From Steromphala cineraria (Eukaryota > Mollusca > Gastropoda > Trochida > Trochidae), in assembly GCA_916613615.1 (NCBI GenBank), contig OU744720.1, forward strand, positions 475,749 to 539,748: 64,000 nt of DNA, written 5' to 3'. The position numbers and the translations under genes were made by a program. The number at the start of each line of letters is the position of its first letter. Positions within the stretch are counted from its first letter, which is position 1. Below are positions 42,960-54,717 of the stretch, one piece after another. The notes below the pieces were generated by a model that saw nothing but the letters and a program-made list of their open reading frames with translations, was not told the origin of the DNA and ran no database searches.

Positions 42960-45900
42960 TTGAGGGTGAAAAAGATGATACCAATGTAGTTGATATTTTT
43001 CAACAAACCACCTCACTGACTCAATGTTCACCATTATAACAGATGAATGTCATATTTATCAATAACAGTTAAAAGAAAGTTTTATTTGTGTCTTCCAGAT
43101 ACGATTAAGGGACCAAAGATTTCCTATAGATTATAGATATATTGTTGTTGATAATGGACAATTGTTGGTTATATTCATCATGTTTCCAGAACAACAATTT
43201 GTGTAAATCTCATGTCTCATCAAGAAACACAATAGAACACTCTCACATATTTGATTTATAATCATACAAAATATTCATCAAATTCAGACACGAGCGACAA
43301 AATATTCTCACTATGTAAAATGTGCACTTGGTGATGTGATGATGCAAATAAATATGTCTCAACAACTTGACAGAGTGGATGGTGTGTCTGTTTTTTCAAC
43401 AATATTATGACAGTGTTTTCAAAGCATGTGGCTCTTGACGTTAGAGGACAAGTTTCTAGAGCCATTTCATTCAAATATGGGCTGGCTCGGGACGTGTGAT
43501 TTCCATGTGTCGCCCGCCCGTCACAAAGGAGGAAACAGCCTGAAATTAGCATCACAGTTAATTTGTCATTCTGACTCAGTCACTTGTGAATTATTTGACA
43601 AGTTAACTCCGGTTTCAATCTAAAATAAACTTAGTGTTTTGTTCTTCAGGTTTTCTCTATTTTCACTAATGCCAAATAAATTTCAATACATGCAATTGTT
43701 AAATTTTTTTTCATGTAAAATAACATCTGTTTGTTGGAAAAAGAAAACATTTTTAGTTGTTGATTTCCAATGCAAGGTTCCTTCAGATAAAACAAATGGT
43801 CAAGTTTAATATCTGAAATTGTTGGTATACTAACAATCCATAATTATTACCGGTATAACAAACTGAATTATGAAATGATTCCATTGAATGAATGAATCTT
43901 ATGCACTTGTTGATGGAGCCTGGCTGTAAGTGTTGTAAAAATGTCATCATTGGCTCAAGAAGAAGAAATGGTTTCCAAAGTCTGTTTTATCTGTTTGGTA
44001 TTTGTTTTCTAGAGCCAATTGTATGGATTTATTTATTCCTATCTAAAAGCAGAGGGTGGCTAAATCCAAGAAATATATCTTGATATCTAAAGTCAAAATC
44101 GCCTTTAACACTTTACAAGTACAACTCTATTATTAAATTTCAAAAAACCAAAACCAAAACCAAAAATATTTTCACTCAGCACCGAATTTCATCAGTGTTA
44201 AAACGATCAAAAGATGATTTAAGACTCCAGTTTACGCAAACATTTAAATCTTTTATTTTCATCAATCATGTTTGTCCTGTTTGTAAGAAAGTTATTTCAA
44301 GATGTTGAGTTTACAGGTTTACAGTGAAGATCCTGTCATAGTATGCAGTGTACTCCTCTTAGCGTGAGTAAATCCTTCTGTTTACACACGGTCCCTCAAT
44401 ACGGCTGGTCAGCCCACCTTGCTTGGAGCTTTATAGTGGATCTCCGGGTCTGTTTGGTTTTGATAATGATCAGATATAGACATAGAGCTGAATATATTTA
44501 AACTGGGACGACTTGTCTCCGTAATAGCGCAAGGCGCGATGTATTCAGGGAATCCTGGGTGAAGATTGCCGTGTTTGTTCACAATAATAGGCGGAAGATC
44601 TGATTGTTTGTCAATCAATAATGGATGCTGGGTTCATTTTCCGACAAACAACTAGATTGAGAGGTTCATTCGCCTGTATGCTTTCTTACATGCTTCTTGA
44701 TGGATAATTGAACTTCTCAAAAAAAGAAAAGAATTCTTTATGTTTAGATAAGAAATTTATCAACCTTGTTCTGAACATTTGTTAAGATCTGAAAATTTCT
44801 CTCAGGCTCTTTCTAAGGATCTTTTATTTAATATAATTATCAATTTAATTTTTATTAAAAGAGACTATCTAACTTAAATCTTGTGAAGATTTATGTTGAC
44901 TAGCACATTATGATTGCATGTTCTATCACATTTTGTTAAAAATTATTACATGTACTCTATTATTTCAAAGGTAAGTATTAAACCATATGATAGATCGTGC
45001 AAATTCTGATGAGCTTCAAGATTATAGTGGGTCTTTATTTCATAACTTTTTATCTATGAGCATATCTAGAACTTAACAAGATTTTCCCAATTTATCTAAA
45101 TATTTCTATATCAAGGTATCTTGAGGGACTAGCCCTGATGACAACAACCATTTCTCGTGCATTCACAGAGACCCTCATTACCCATGAGGCAGCTGGATAT
45201 AGCTCAGGATAACTACGCATGTTGAATCGGCGAGCTCGTATATTTCATTGTGAGTGACACTAACAGTCTACGCTCTCAACACAAACTGCTCAAATTCGCA
45301 TGTAATTTGTCGTGATGTACGTAACAAGATTTGTATCCCTGTCTGATACTATCGGCCATGTTTGAGGGCGGATGATTGGACGTTTTATACCATTACCCAG
45401 AGAAAGGAACTTGATTGGCCAAGAGTCTATGGTCTGGTGCTTCATGGGTAAAAAGTTAATTGAAATTTCGATCTTGAGAGTTTTGCTGATCTTTGCCATA
45501 ATCAGGTGAAGAGACAGGAATCGGTTGAAAACTGGATCAGTCTCCAATAGAGTTGTCAGTTGCAATAGTGTCTGTATTCATCAAATGGTAACAAACATTT
45601 GAAATGAAACATAATTTCTTTTGATATATTTCCTGAAAAAATAGTATTTTGCAAGAATATGTCTTTCTTTGAACATTGCATCGAAAAATTTATAAAATAA
45701 GTGCTTATCTCTTGATTATAAATTTACTAAACATTTGTTGAATTTGTTGTTATATATAACCAACTATCAAGAAACATCAAAATTATTACCTGCAATATCT
45801 AGTAGTGAAATGTGAATATTATTATACTTTTGTTTTTTTATACAAATACATAATGTCAATTGTCATTGTCAATAAGCAATAAATGTAAACATCTTATGGG

Positions 45901-47374
45901 AAATAAAAATTTAAAAAAAAAAAAAAAACCCATCAAAATAGACAAAGCAGTGGAAATTAAGATACATCTTTACTGGTCATTAAATTATTCAAACAGCATT
46001 AGTCAAAAACTTGGTAACATGGAAATTACTGGTACATTGACTTTGTGTGATGCTTTAATGGGAAGTAGGGTTTGAAAATACAACTTTTACTATTGTTTGG
46101 TGATCTTGTTTATGATACATTCATTGTATATCATGTACACTTTTGTATCAACCTTTTGAACATGTTAACACAAGTTTGGCACTTACGGTTAATTTTGAAA
46201 ATAAACGAGACCTGTGTATGCTACTCTTACAGAATATCATACAATAATTACATCATGGCTCCAATACCAACCAATTTCAATTGTTATGAATAATTCAAAG
46301 AAATCTGAAAGTTTATCACATTTCATTTGACGCTGATTGTGGTGAGTTAGCAAGTCGATGAGAAATATGAGTATCTTGATTCAGAGTTGGTATTCATATC
46401 AGGATACTCTCGCAGCAAACAAATAACCTTTTCTATTACCATCTATGAATAATCCTGGAATTATTGTCAGATCGCAATCTTTGATATTAATTTGATGCCT
46501 TCAAATCAAATATCAATATTTTTGCATAAATTCAGCTGAAATTGAATATGGAGATTTTTCCCACTCACAAATTTTGTTTTCTTCTTCCTTTTTTTTTGCA
46601 GCATTTAAAAAATAATGATTTAAATTCAACATCCAGGCAAAAAAAAAAAAAAATTTATAAGTTAAGATACAACAATAAGAAAGTTTAAAAACACTTTTCT
46701 TATTAAATGAAAAATATTCCATAATATTTGATGTTCTTCAAAATGATTTTGACAAGTGTTTGTCAAGGCCTGATGTAAGAGTGCGACTGATATTCCAGTC
46801 ATGTCTAACATATCCTGAATCTTTTTTAAAACCCAGATAGCTTAACTTGTAGTGTATTTATGGCAGAAAAAAGGCTAATATTTGTATAAGGTATTAACAT
46901 GTGACAACTTTACTCATAACTTTTTAGAAATGACAGCTTTTGACATGAAGACAAAAGGTGACTACCATAAAAAAAAATTATTTAGGCATTTTTATTTACT
47001 CAAAAGTCTAATATTTGTATAAAGCATTAAGGGGATATATCTTGTCATTTATACTCAAGAATGATAACTTTTTGCTACCAGGACACAAGACAAGTTTTTC
47101 ATAAGAATTTTATGTTATTCCTGTAGCTGTCCCATATATCATGATATTGACCATAGATCATGAGATGAGAGACAAGAGGGATTGGCTACCTGGACATGTG
47201 ACATGCATTTCACGTAATCTGCTATTAAATTACAAACTTCCTGACACAAAGTGATCTTCAGACAGACCCTCATCACTGTCTCCCACCCGTGACTGCACGG
47301 AATAAAGACGAATGTGTGAATTCATTGTAGAGAAGAGAGATATACATATATTTATAGATATATGTGTGTATATA
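42960..47374. other. Intergenic AT-rich DNA, no gene identified
   Basis: Low GC, A-runs (45911-45928, 46638-46652) and no recognisable family. A minus-strand stretch at 44418-44599 is open and bounded by splice-like sites, but is unsupported otherwise. Confidence 0.45.
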
Positions 47375-47551
47375 CCGTATTTCCTCTAATAGCGGCCCGG
47401 GCCCTTATTAACATTTAGGGGGTATTACCCCCCGGCCCTTATTAGAGGCCCGGCTCTTATTGGAGGCCCGGCCCTTATTATGATAATAGGTTTTCCAAAG
47501 TCAACTTGAGACCTGTATTCTAAATTTTGTAGTTAAAGGGAGGGAATATTG

Positions 47552-47560
47552 AAGTCGAAT

Positions 47561-47562
<2 letters not shown>
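47552..47562 (+). repeat. LINE target-site duplication, left copy
   Basis: AAGTCGAATAT, repeated at 48407-48417 on the other side of the LINE. Confidence 0.85.
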
Positions 47563-47591
<29 letters not shown>

Positions 47592-48406
47592 TTTATTTCC
47601 GCACTGAAGAGGCCTCAGGCCTATAGTACATTTACATTGATAGTTGGGATATACATGAATAAGTATTTAGTTATTAAAGTGAAATGACATGTTTTCTATA
47701 AATCATTGCATTATGGATATACACGGCAAGATTTTGTAATGTATGTTGATTTTTACAACTCAAAAGACTGTAAAATTTAATTAGATTTGGATGGACATAA
47801 TAGTACCGTTTAATATATTTGCATCGTAATGAATCATATAATGGACATACAAAGAGAAAATGGTATTCATCTTCAACTACATGTAAATTACAAAGTGTAC
47901 ATATCCGGTCTTCTTTTTTAATATTTCTATATCTTCCGTTTTCAATTAATAAATCGTGTGATGAGCATCTGAATCTTGCTAGTGATCTTTTATACTTTTG
48001 TATATCAACACATGATAAATAAGCTTCATTGAATAAATAATTTTTAAACTGTGAATAATAAAAGCATTTACTTGACAGATATGTTCTTTCACACCATGTT
48101 TGCATAAATATGTATTTCAGTCTAACAGTAAGTGACCTAATAAATAATGGTTCAGATTCTACAAACTGTTCAATCCAAATGTTTCCAAAGCCAATAGAAA
48201 AAAGAAAACTCTTAACGTTAGATGCCCAATTTCTTTGTCCATTCTTATCATACAGTAACATCATGTTATAACATTTTTTCGGTATTCTATCAGAAGACAT
48301 TGACAAAAGTTTCAGCCAATATTTAACAGCATATATAGACGAGTAAATATGTAGCGGAAACCTCCCCAGTTCGCCATAAACCATAACACTAGGTGTATTT
48401 AGTTTC
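47563..48406 (-). mobile_element. 5'-truncated non-LTR retrotransposon (LINE 3' end)
   Basis: Minus orientation. The 3' end has AATAAA (47597-47592) followed by (ATTG)n at 47591-47563. The 5' end is truncated inside the ORF at 48406. Direct repeats of 11 bp flank it. The body encodes the C-terminus of a LINE polyprotein, listed separately. The truncation and target duplication are typical of target-primed reverse transcription. Confidence 0.9.
47674..48406 (-). pseudogene. LINE ORF2 C-terminal fragment
   Basis: About 244 open codons, with no true start because the 5' end is truncated. It carries a cysteine/histidine zinc-binding motif found downstream of RT domains in LINEs: C170 and C173 (RICTLC), H183 (DEYHF), C188 (FVCPLYDSLR). 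RT and endonuclease domains are missing, so it cannot work alone. Superfamily not assigned. Confidence 0.8.
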
Positions 48407-48417
48407 AAGTCGAATAT
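48407..48417 (+). repeat. LINE target-site duplication, right copy
   Basis: AAGTCGAATAT, identical to 47552-47562. Confidence 0.85.
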
Positions 48418-48556
48418 ACAGAAGGGAGTAATTATTGACTAGACCCGGCCCGTATTAGAGGCCCGGGTCTTATTCACGTTTAGGTACCTTTACCTCCCGG
48501 CCGCTATAAGAGGCCCCGCCCCTATTGGAGACCCGGCCCAATTAGAGGAAATACGG

Positions 48557-50996
48557 TACTGCGGGGGGAGCCCCTAGATATGCAACAGAGATAGATGAAC
48601 AGAGCTTGGCTTTGAAAGAGGGGTAGTCTTGACAGTCTTGGTCATACAATCTTAGTATGCAGTCACCAAATCTAGGCTCATTAAATGCAGGAAAACAAAA
48701 TAAATATTAGGACATTTTTACATAAGTAACAAAATATCTTCATAAACCAAATTCACAAATCTTCAGCCCTGTGCTTTATAAAGAGGGCAAAACAATACAT
48801 TACTGCATAACACATGATGGCTTAGATGATTTTCTTCTAAATCAAATATTGCCAAGCTAGATTTACTCTGTTTAGGCAACAACAAAATTTCTTCTAAATT
48901 TTTTATCAAAATATTTTGGTTTTATAAAACTAATAAAGACATTAGAGCTCAAGAAAAACACAAGTCAGTAAACTTTGCAATAATATGTAGATATAGATGT
49001 CAATCTTGCTTTGCCGTAAATTGTAAGGAAGGTGGAGATGGTTTTCATTTATGCCAAATAATGTCTGATTCATAAATGATTTTTAAGAAGAGTTTACATA
49101 AAGTTTAAAGCGAGTGCATACAGAAATGAGTTGCATATGTTGTATTGTCTTACTTTGAAACTGTATGGAAAACATGGAAGACCTAAATCTAATGATGAAA
49201 TTTTTAATTTTTGAAAATAAAGTTTGTAAATCTATGTGCTGTTTGCTTGATCGACTTGGACTCTTGTGCCTAGTGGATCAGAGTGTTTAGACCCATATTA
49301 ACCTCGGCAACCATCCCTCTAATTACATGCTAAGCGTGAGTCAAGTGCTTTAGATTGAACGCACTTTGCAGCCAAGTCCAGTAATTTGCCATGACAAGTG
49401 TAATAAGGTTTGCGTTGGGTCATTATGAAGAGTGAGCCTCATCACGTGCAAGACTTATTGCGAGGTGTAGTGATACGGCGACCATATTGACTCCTTCTGA
49501 CCTCTCAACAGAAGTGTTGACCATTTGCTTCCAAATTTTCCTGACATTTGAAACAATTTGTATAAATTGGCTGGAGCAGCACCAGAGCACTTCTTCTTGC
49601 CCTTCTAACAGAGGAGGAAGCAATTTCGTGTTACTCTTATTGATGGAACTCTAAGCTCATGAGCTCGAAGGTTTACCATTTGTCAGGTCTCGTATCATGG
49701 CTCTAGATCAGATGACATAGAGCGTGCTGCGGGCATGCCGGCTAGATGTATTTTATCTGGCTGACCGGTCCAGATGTAGCGATGTCTGGCTGACCAGCCG
49801 AGATGAAATGAGATTTGAGCCGATGGAGGTAGAGAGATGGATGAGATCTGCTGTCCTCGATGTTCCACTGTCATCTCCCGAAGATGGAAACTGTCCTCGG
49901 TACTGCTAGAGTCCCTTCTCCTAGTCTCTGTTCTCTGCAAGTCTTACCCAGTGTGACTGTTGCTCATCATGGTTTCATTAGATTCATCCTAGCCCAAATT
50001 GAGTCCTGAAAAAGCAAATTTCTTTTGATCCCCCTTTTCCAATATCAATAAAATAGTAATTTTTTAAAGAATGATGTTTTTACAGATTTATGCTACCGGT
50101 ATATAGGATATCTCGATAACATAATAATCAAGCAACTGCAGCCTTTTGATGAAAATAGACACATTTACTTCAAATTATGTTACTATCTTATAAGTTCCAG
50201 TTCATGTTATTACAAATTGTTTTTGAGCTTTATGATTTGACAATTCAAAAGTTAAACATTTCTTCAAGCCTTTGTTTTATCCACCTTGATCAAAACTATA
50301 ATAGGTATTGATAACGTTAATCTGTGCTTGTCAGCCTGACAAGAAGAGACGAGGAGTCTGATTATGATAACGATGATTATGATACGATGATTATAATGAT
50401 GATGTAGGATGATGGCTTTATGAGTGCTTCACTGGACCCTCAGGTTCACCATGCAGACAGAGATGAAGGGCTGTTTAGCCTGTTTACCATTTAATTGAAA
50501 GCACAGCAGACTCGTAGGCAACATTTGGTGGTAAACGGACAGTTCTACTCAACTATTGCTTGACTGAAATTTTTTTATTTAATTAAGTTATTGGGTTTTT
50601 TTTCTTTTAAATAACAAAGAGAATCTTATACCACTTTTGAGACATTTGGTGTAAGGGTGCATTTATACTCTTTGGTATGTACATCACTTTCAAATAACTA
50701 TACATATTGACAGGACAGTGATAAAGTATTTTTTAATAGGAAACACTTTGTAATTTGGCTATTAAAGACTTTTAAAAACATCAATGAGAGTGACTTTATA
50801 TGTTGAAGAGCAGTTCAATATGTTTTTGTCATCCAATTTAAAGCTAAGCTGTTAATGTAATGACAGTTTCCCCAGTAGTTGTCAAGCATTACTTAGTGTT
50901 AAAATTTTCTGTATAATATGTAAAATGCATGTTCAGGTAGTTGCATTGTCAATAAAAACTTTCTCAATTTGTTCTGACCCCTCAAGAATTTTTGAT
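48557..50996. other. Intergenic DNA, no gene identified
   Basis: AT-rich with a less biased patch at 49420-49940 and a GAT-rich stretch at 50355-50415. No conserved protein recognised. Confidence 0.45.
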
Positions 50997-51395
50997 TCAC
51001 AATATTTTACAAGGTTATCACATTTGGACCAGTTGTCAGTCATCTCTTCACTTCACAATATTTTACAAGGTTATCACATTTGGACCAGTCGTCACTCATC
51101 TCTTCACTTCACAATATTTTACAAGGTTATCACATTTGGACCAGTTTCCAGTCATCTCTTCACTTCACAATATTTTACAAGGTTATCACATTTGGACCAG
51201 TTGTCAGTCATCTCTTCACTTCACAATATTTTACAAGGTTATCATATTTGGACCAGTTGTCAGTCATCTCTTCACTTCACAATATTTTACAAGGTTATCA
51301 CATTTGGACCAGTTGTCAGTCATCTCTTCACTTCACAATATTTTACAAGGATATCACATTTGGACCAGTTTCCAGTCATCTCTTCACCTCATTTC
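50997..51395 (+). repeat. 56-bp minisatellite, about 7 copies
   Basis: The unit begins TTCACAATATTTTACAAGGT and contains ATCACATTTGGACCAG; the end varies between GTTGTCAGTC, GTCGTCACTC and GTTTCCAGTC. Because 56 is not a multiple of three, all three plus frames cycle through the same peptides. It is not a gene. Confidence 0.93.
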
Positions 51396-52764
51396 TATGC
51401 CGATATTTATAGCCACACATTTAGGAGCGTCTATGTGGACCTCTCCACGTTGACAAATTTGATTTATGAAATTGTTCATATTCCTCTTATCTGAACGACT
51501 GTCTGAACTTTGAAGATAACAACATCGGCAAGGATTTATCCCGAACCCTTGAGAGCATACACTTGTCTGTACGGTCCTACACCAAGCTTAGCTTAGGCTG
51601 CTTAGATCATTCTGTAGTTGTTGTAAAGATTTTGAAACGAACTGAATAGCAAGATTTTCTGTACAATTCGATGAACTTTTTTTTCTCTTGAATGTTCGGT
51701 AGAAATATATAAGAAAAACTGTCTTTGGCCAGTTGCAAATCCTTGATTTTTGCCTTTGTAAAAAGGTTTTCAGTTCATGTAAACTCAGCACTGCATGGTG
51801 GTGATATTTTCACTTCATGACACTTTCTTGAAGACTTCTTTTAATAATGAGCATATTCATAAACTTTATAAACTTTATCATCTTTTTATCTTAAACAGGT
51901 GTTTTTATTTGAATTCCTCTCATTTATTCATCATATAAATGCATAAAATCACACTGAAAAAGCAGGTTTAAAAGATATGTTAACCTACATATTGGAACAA
52001 GAGTATAAACAGGTAAGTAGAACATAGGTATTAAGTATATCTACAGCATTGTGTGTTCCCCCATTCACTAAACCAAATTACCTACATATCGTGTCTACAT
52101 GTCAAAACCTGGCCCCAGACTTCTCTATGTCAAGGTAAGTAAAGGATAGGTAAAATTAACATAATCACACTGTCTCTAAACTTGGCATTTTCCCAACCCG
52201 AAGGTTATACTTCGCAGAAAGAGAAGTGTACTGTATATAAACTCTCAAGTGTTTTGGGCAAAATAGAAATGACTTTTATCAAATACAGAAGAGTAATGTA
52301 TTTATAAATATATATTCGTAAGTGTTTTAACTATAAAAAGTAAAGTAACAAATATTTTTCATTTTTATATGGATTTACCACATCCAAATTAAAAATTTTT
52401 CCTCTATTAAAACCATTTTGGAATACATTTCCTTTCGCAAATCTATTTCAATTTGGTTTTAAAGATTCTGGATCAACCATATTCTGCAGTTAAAGATTTC
52501 CATGTGGATTATGAAATTGTAAAATCACATATATAAAAGCTTTTTAGGCTGAGGCTTATTAGAAGCTAAAGTTGTAATCTTGGAAGGTGCAGACCATCCA
52601 ATTGTGGGGTTTTCTTTCTGCTGTAGTAGTAACCACTGTGGTGTCAGAAAAATAGTTGTTTTATAGATTAATATTATCATGAATATGTTTAATATTCTTT
52701 GAAAGCAACAATTGAGTGTAAAGCGTGTTAATGTGTTTGCACTGGATGTCTGTTTGCTCCAGGA
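51396..52764. other. Intergenic DNA, no gene identified
   Basis: AT-rich. AGGTAAGTAGAACATAGGTA (52010) and AAGGTAAGTAAAGGATAGGT (52134) form a diverged direct pair about 123 bp apart. Nothing else recognised. Confidence 0.45.
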
Positions 52765-52962
52765 AGGTTCTAGAAGCGTGCTTCATTATGGCAACAATTG
52801 TCTGGTTCTAGAAGCGTGCTTCATCGTGGCAACAATTGTCTGGTTCTAGAAGCGTGCTTCATCGTGGCAACAATTGTCTGGTTCTAGAAGCGTGCTTCAT
52901 CGTGGCAACAATTGTCTGGTTCTAGAAGCGTGCTTCATCGTGGCAACAGTTGTCTGGTTCTT
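52765..52962 (+). repeat. 38-bp minisatellite, 5 copies
   Basis: The unit GGTTCTAGAAGCGTGCTTCA plus TCGTGGCAACAATTGTCT is nearly invariant. It has the same period as the 15.7-kb array but an unrelated sequence. Confidence 0.93.
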
Positions 52963-53214
52963 GCAGCATGTCAGCTCATTCTGTCTCTTTCTGTCACCTG
53001 ACACAACACGACATGGTATCAAACCACAAACTATTGAAATGTTCACCGTTTTGTGCACACTTGAAATCTTGCTGTCTGAGAGTTGTATGAAGTATTCAGA
53101 TCTGATCTCAAACCATTGTGCAGGTGTCCATGTGTTTTCAGTGTCGGGCTATGGAAACGCGTGCCTATTATGAGATTAGCAAAAGGCCTTGACATACTAC
53201 CCTGGCTTTATCCC

Positions 53215-53386
53215 TTTTTAGCTCATCAGGCCTGAAAGGCCCATTCAATTAGGGCTCGTCACTTTCTAATAAATGCACACTTCATTTTCCTTTGGCCCCT
53301 TTAAAGGAGGGGAACCACATGGACCACAGCCTTAGCAATATTGATTATGTAGCCGGATGAGCTACATAGCCAATGGCTCTATTTTT
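53215..53386 (+). mobile_element. Minimal pearl/Helentron-like element without core repeats
   Basis: 5' end TTTTTAGCTCATCAGGCCTG and 3' end GATGAGCTACATAGCCAATG then GCTCTATTTTT. About 100 bp of unrelated interior has no 145-bp unit. It ends about 75 bp before the giant array. Confidence 0.65.
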
Positions 53387-54717
53387 ATCCTTGTTAGGCC
53401 TCTTAATTTTTTTTCTTGAGGCTACCTTTTACCAACCTGTTTGTTTCACAAAATGTTCATTTGCACTTACCTCACTTTACTTCTCCTCACTTTACTTCTT
53501 ACTTAACTTGTTACTTAACTTCACCTCACTTTACTTCACCTCACTTTACTTCACCTCACTTTACTTCACCTCACTTTACATCACCTCACTTTACTTCTCA
53601 CTTTACTTCACCTCACTTTACTTCTCACTTTACTTCTTACTTTACATCACCTCACTTTACTTCTTACTTTACTTCACCTCACTTTACTTCTCACTTTACT
53701 TCTCCTCACTTTACATCACCTCACTTTACTTCTTACTTTACTTCTCACTTTACTTCACCTCACTTTACTTCTCACTTTACTTCTTACTTAACTTCACCTC
53801 ACTTTACTTCACCTCACTTTACTTCACCTCACTTTACTTCACCTCACTTTACTTCACCTCACTCTACTTCTCACTTTACTTCACCTCACTTTACTTCTCA
53901 CTTTACTTCTTACTTTACATCACCTCACTTTACTTCTCACTTTACATCACCTCACTTTACTTCTCACTTTACTTCTTACTTTACTTCACCTCACTTTACT
54001 TCTCACTTTACTTCTCCTCACTTTACATCACCTCACTTTACTTCTTACTTTACTTCTCACTTTACTTCACCTCACTTTACTTCTCACTTTACTTCTCCTC
54101 ACTTTACATCACCTCACTTTACTTCTCACTTTATTTCACCTCACTTTACATCACCTCACTTTACTTCTCACTTTACTTCTCACTTTACTTCACCTCACTT
54201 TACTTCACCTCACTTTACATCACCTCACTTTACATCACCTCACTTTACTTCTCACTTTACTTCACCTCACTTTACTTCACCTCACTTTACATCACCTCAC
54301 TTTACATCACCTCACTTTACATCACCTCACTTTACTTCTCACTTTACTTCTCACTTTACTTCACCTCACTTTACATCACCTCACTTTACATCACCTCACT
54401 TTACATCACCTCACTTTACTTCTCACTTTACTTCTCCTCACTTTACTTCACCTCACTTTACTTCTCACTTTACTTCTCACTTTACTTCACCTCACTTTAC
54501 TTCTCACTTTACTTCTCCTCACTTTACATCACCTCACTTTACTTCACCTCACTTTACTTCTTACTTTACTTCACCTCACTTTACATCACCTCACTTTACT
54601 TCTCACTTTACTTCTCACTTTACTTCACCTCACTTTACTTCTCACTTTACTTCTCCTCACTTTACATCACCTCACTTTACATCACCTCACTTTACTTCTC
54701 ACTTTACTTCTCCTCAC

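Larger units (their letters stand above)
47375..48556. mobile_element. TA-flanked MITE interrupted by a LINE
   Basis: Begins CCGTATTTCCTCTAATAGCG and ends AATTAGAGGAAATACGG, with TA outside each end. Internal GGCCCGGCCCTTATTAGAGG repeats fill both flanks. Without the LINE it would be about 330 bp. It is related in ends and design to 7329-7541. Confidence 0.75.

Noticed and set aside
50925..51494. Open frame of 189 codons with FTIFYKVITFGP repeats
   Set aside because: It is produced by the 56-bp minisatellite cycling through all three frames.
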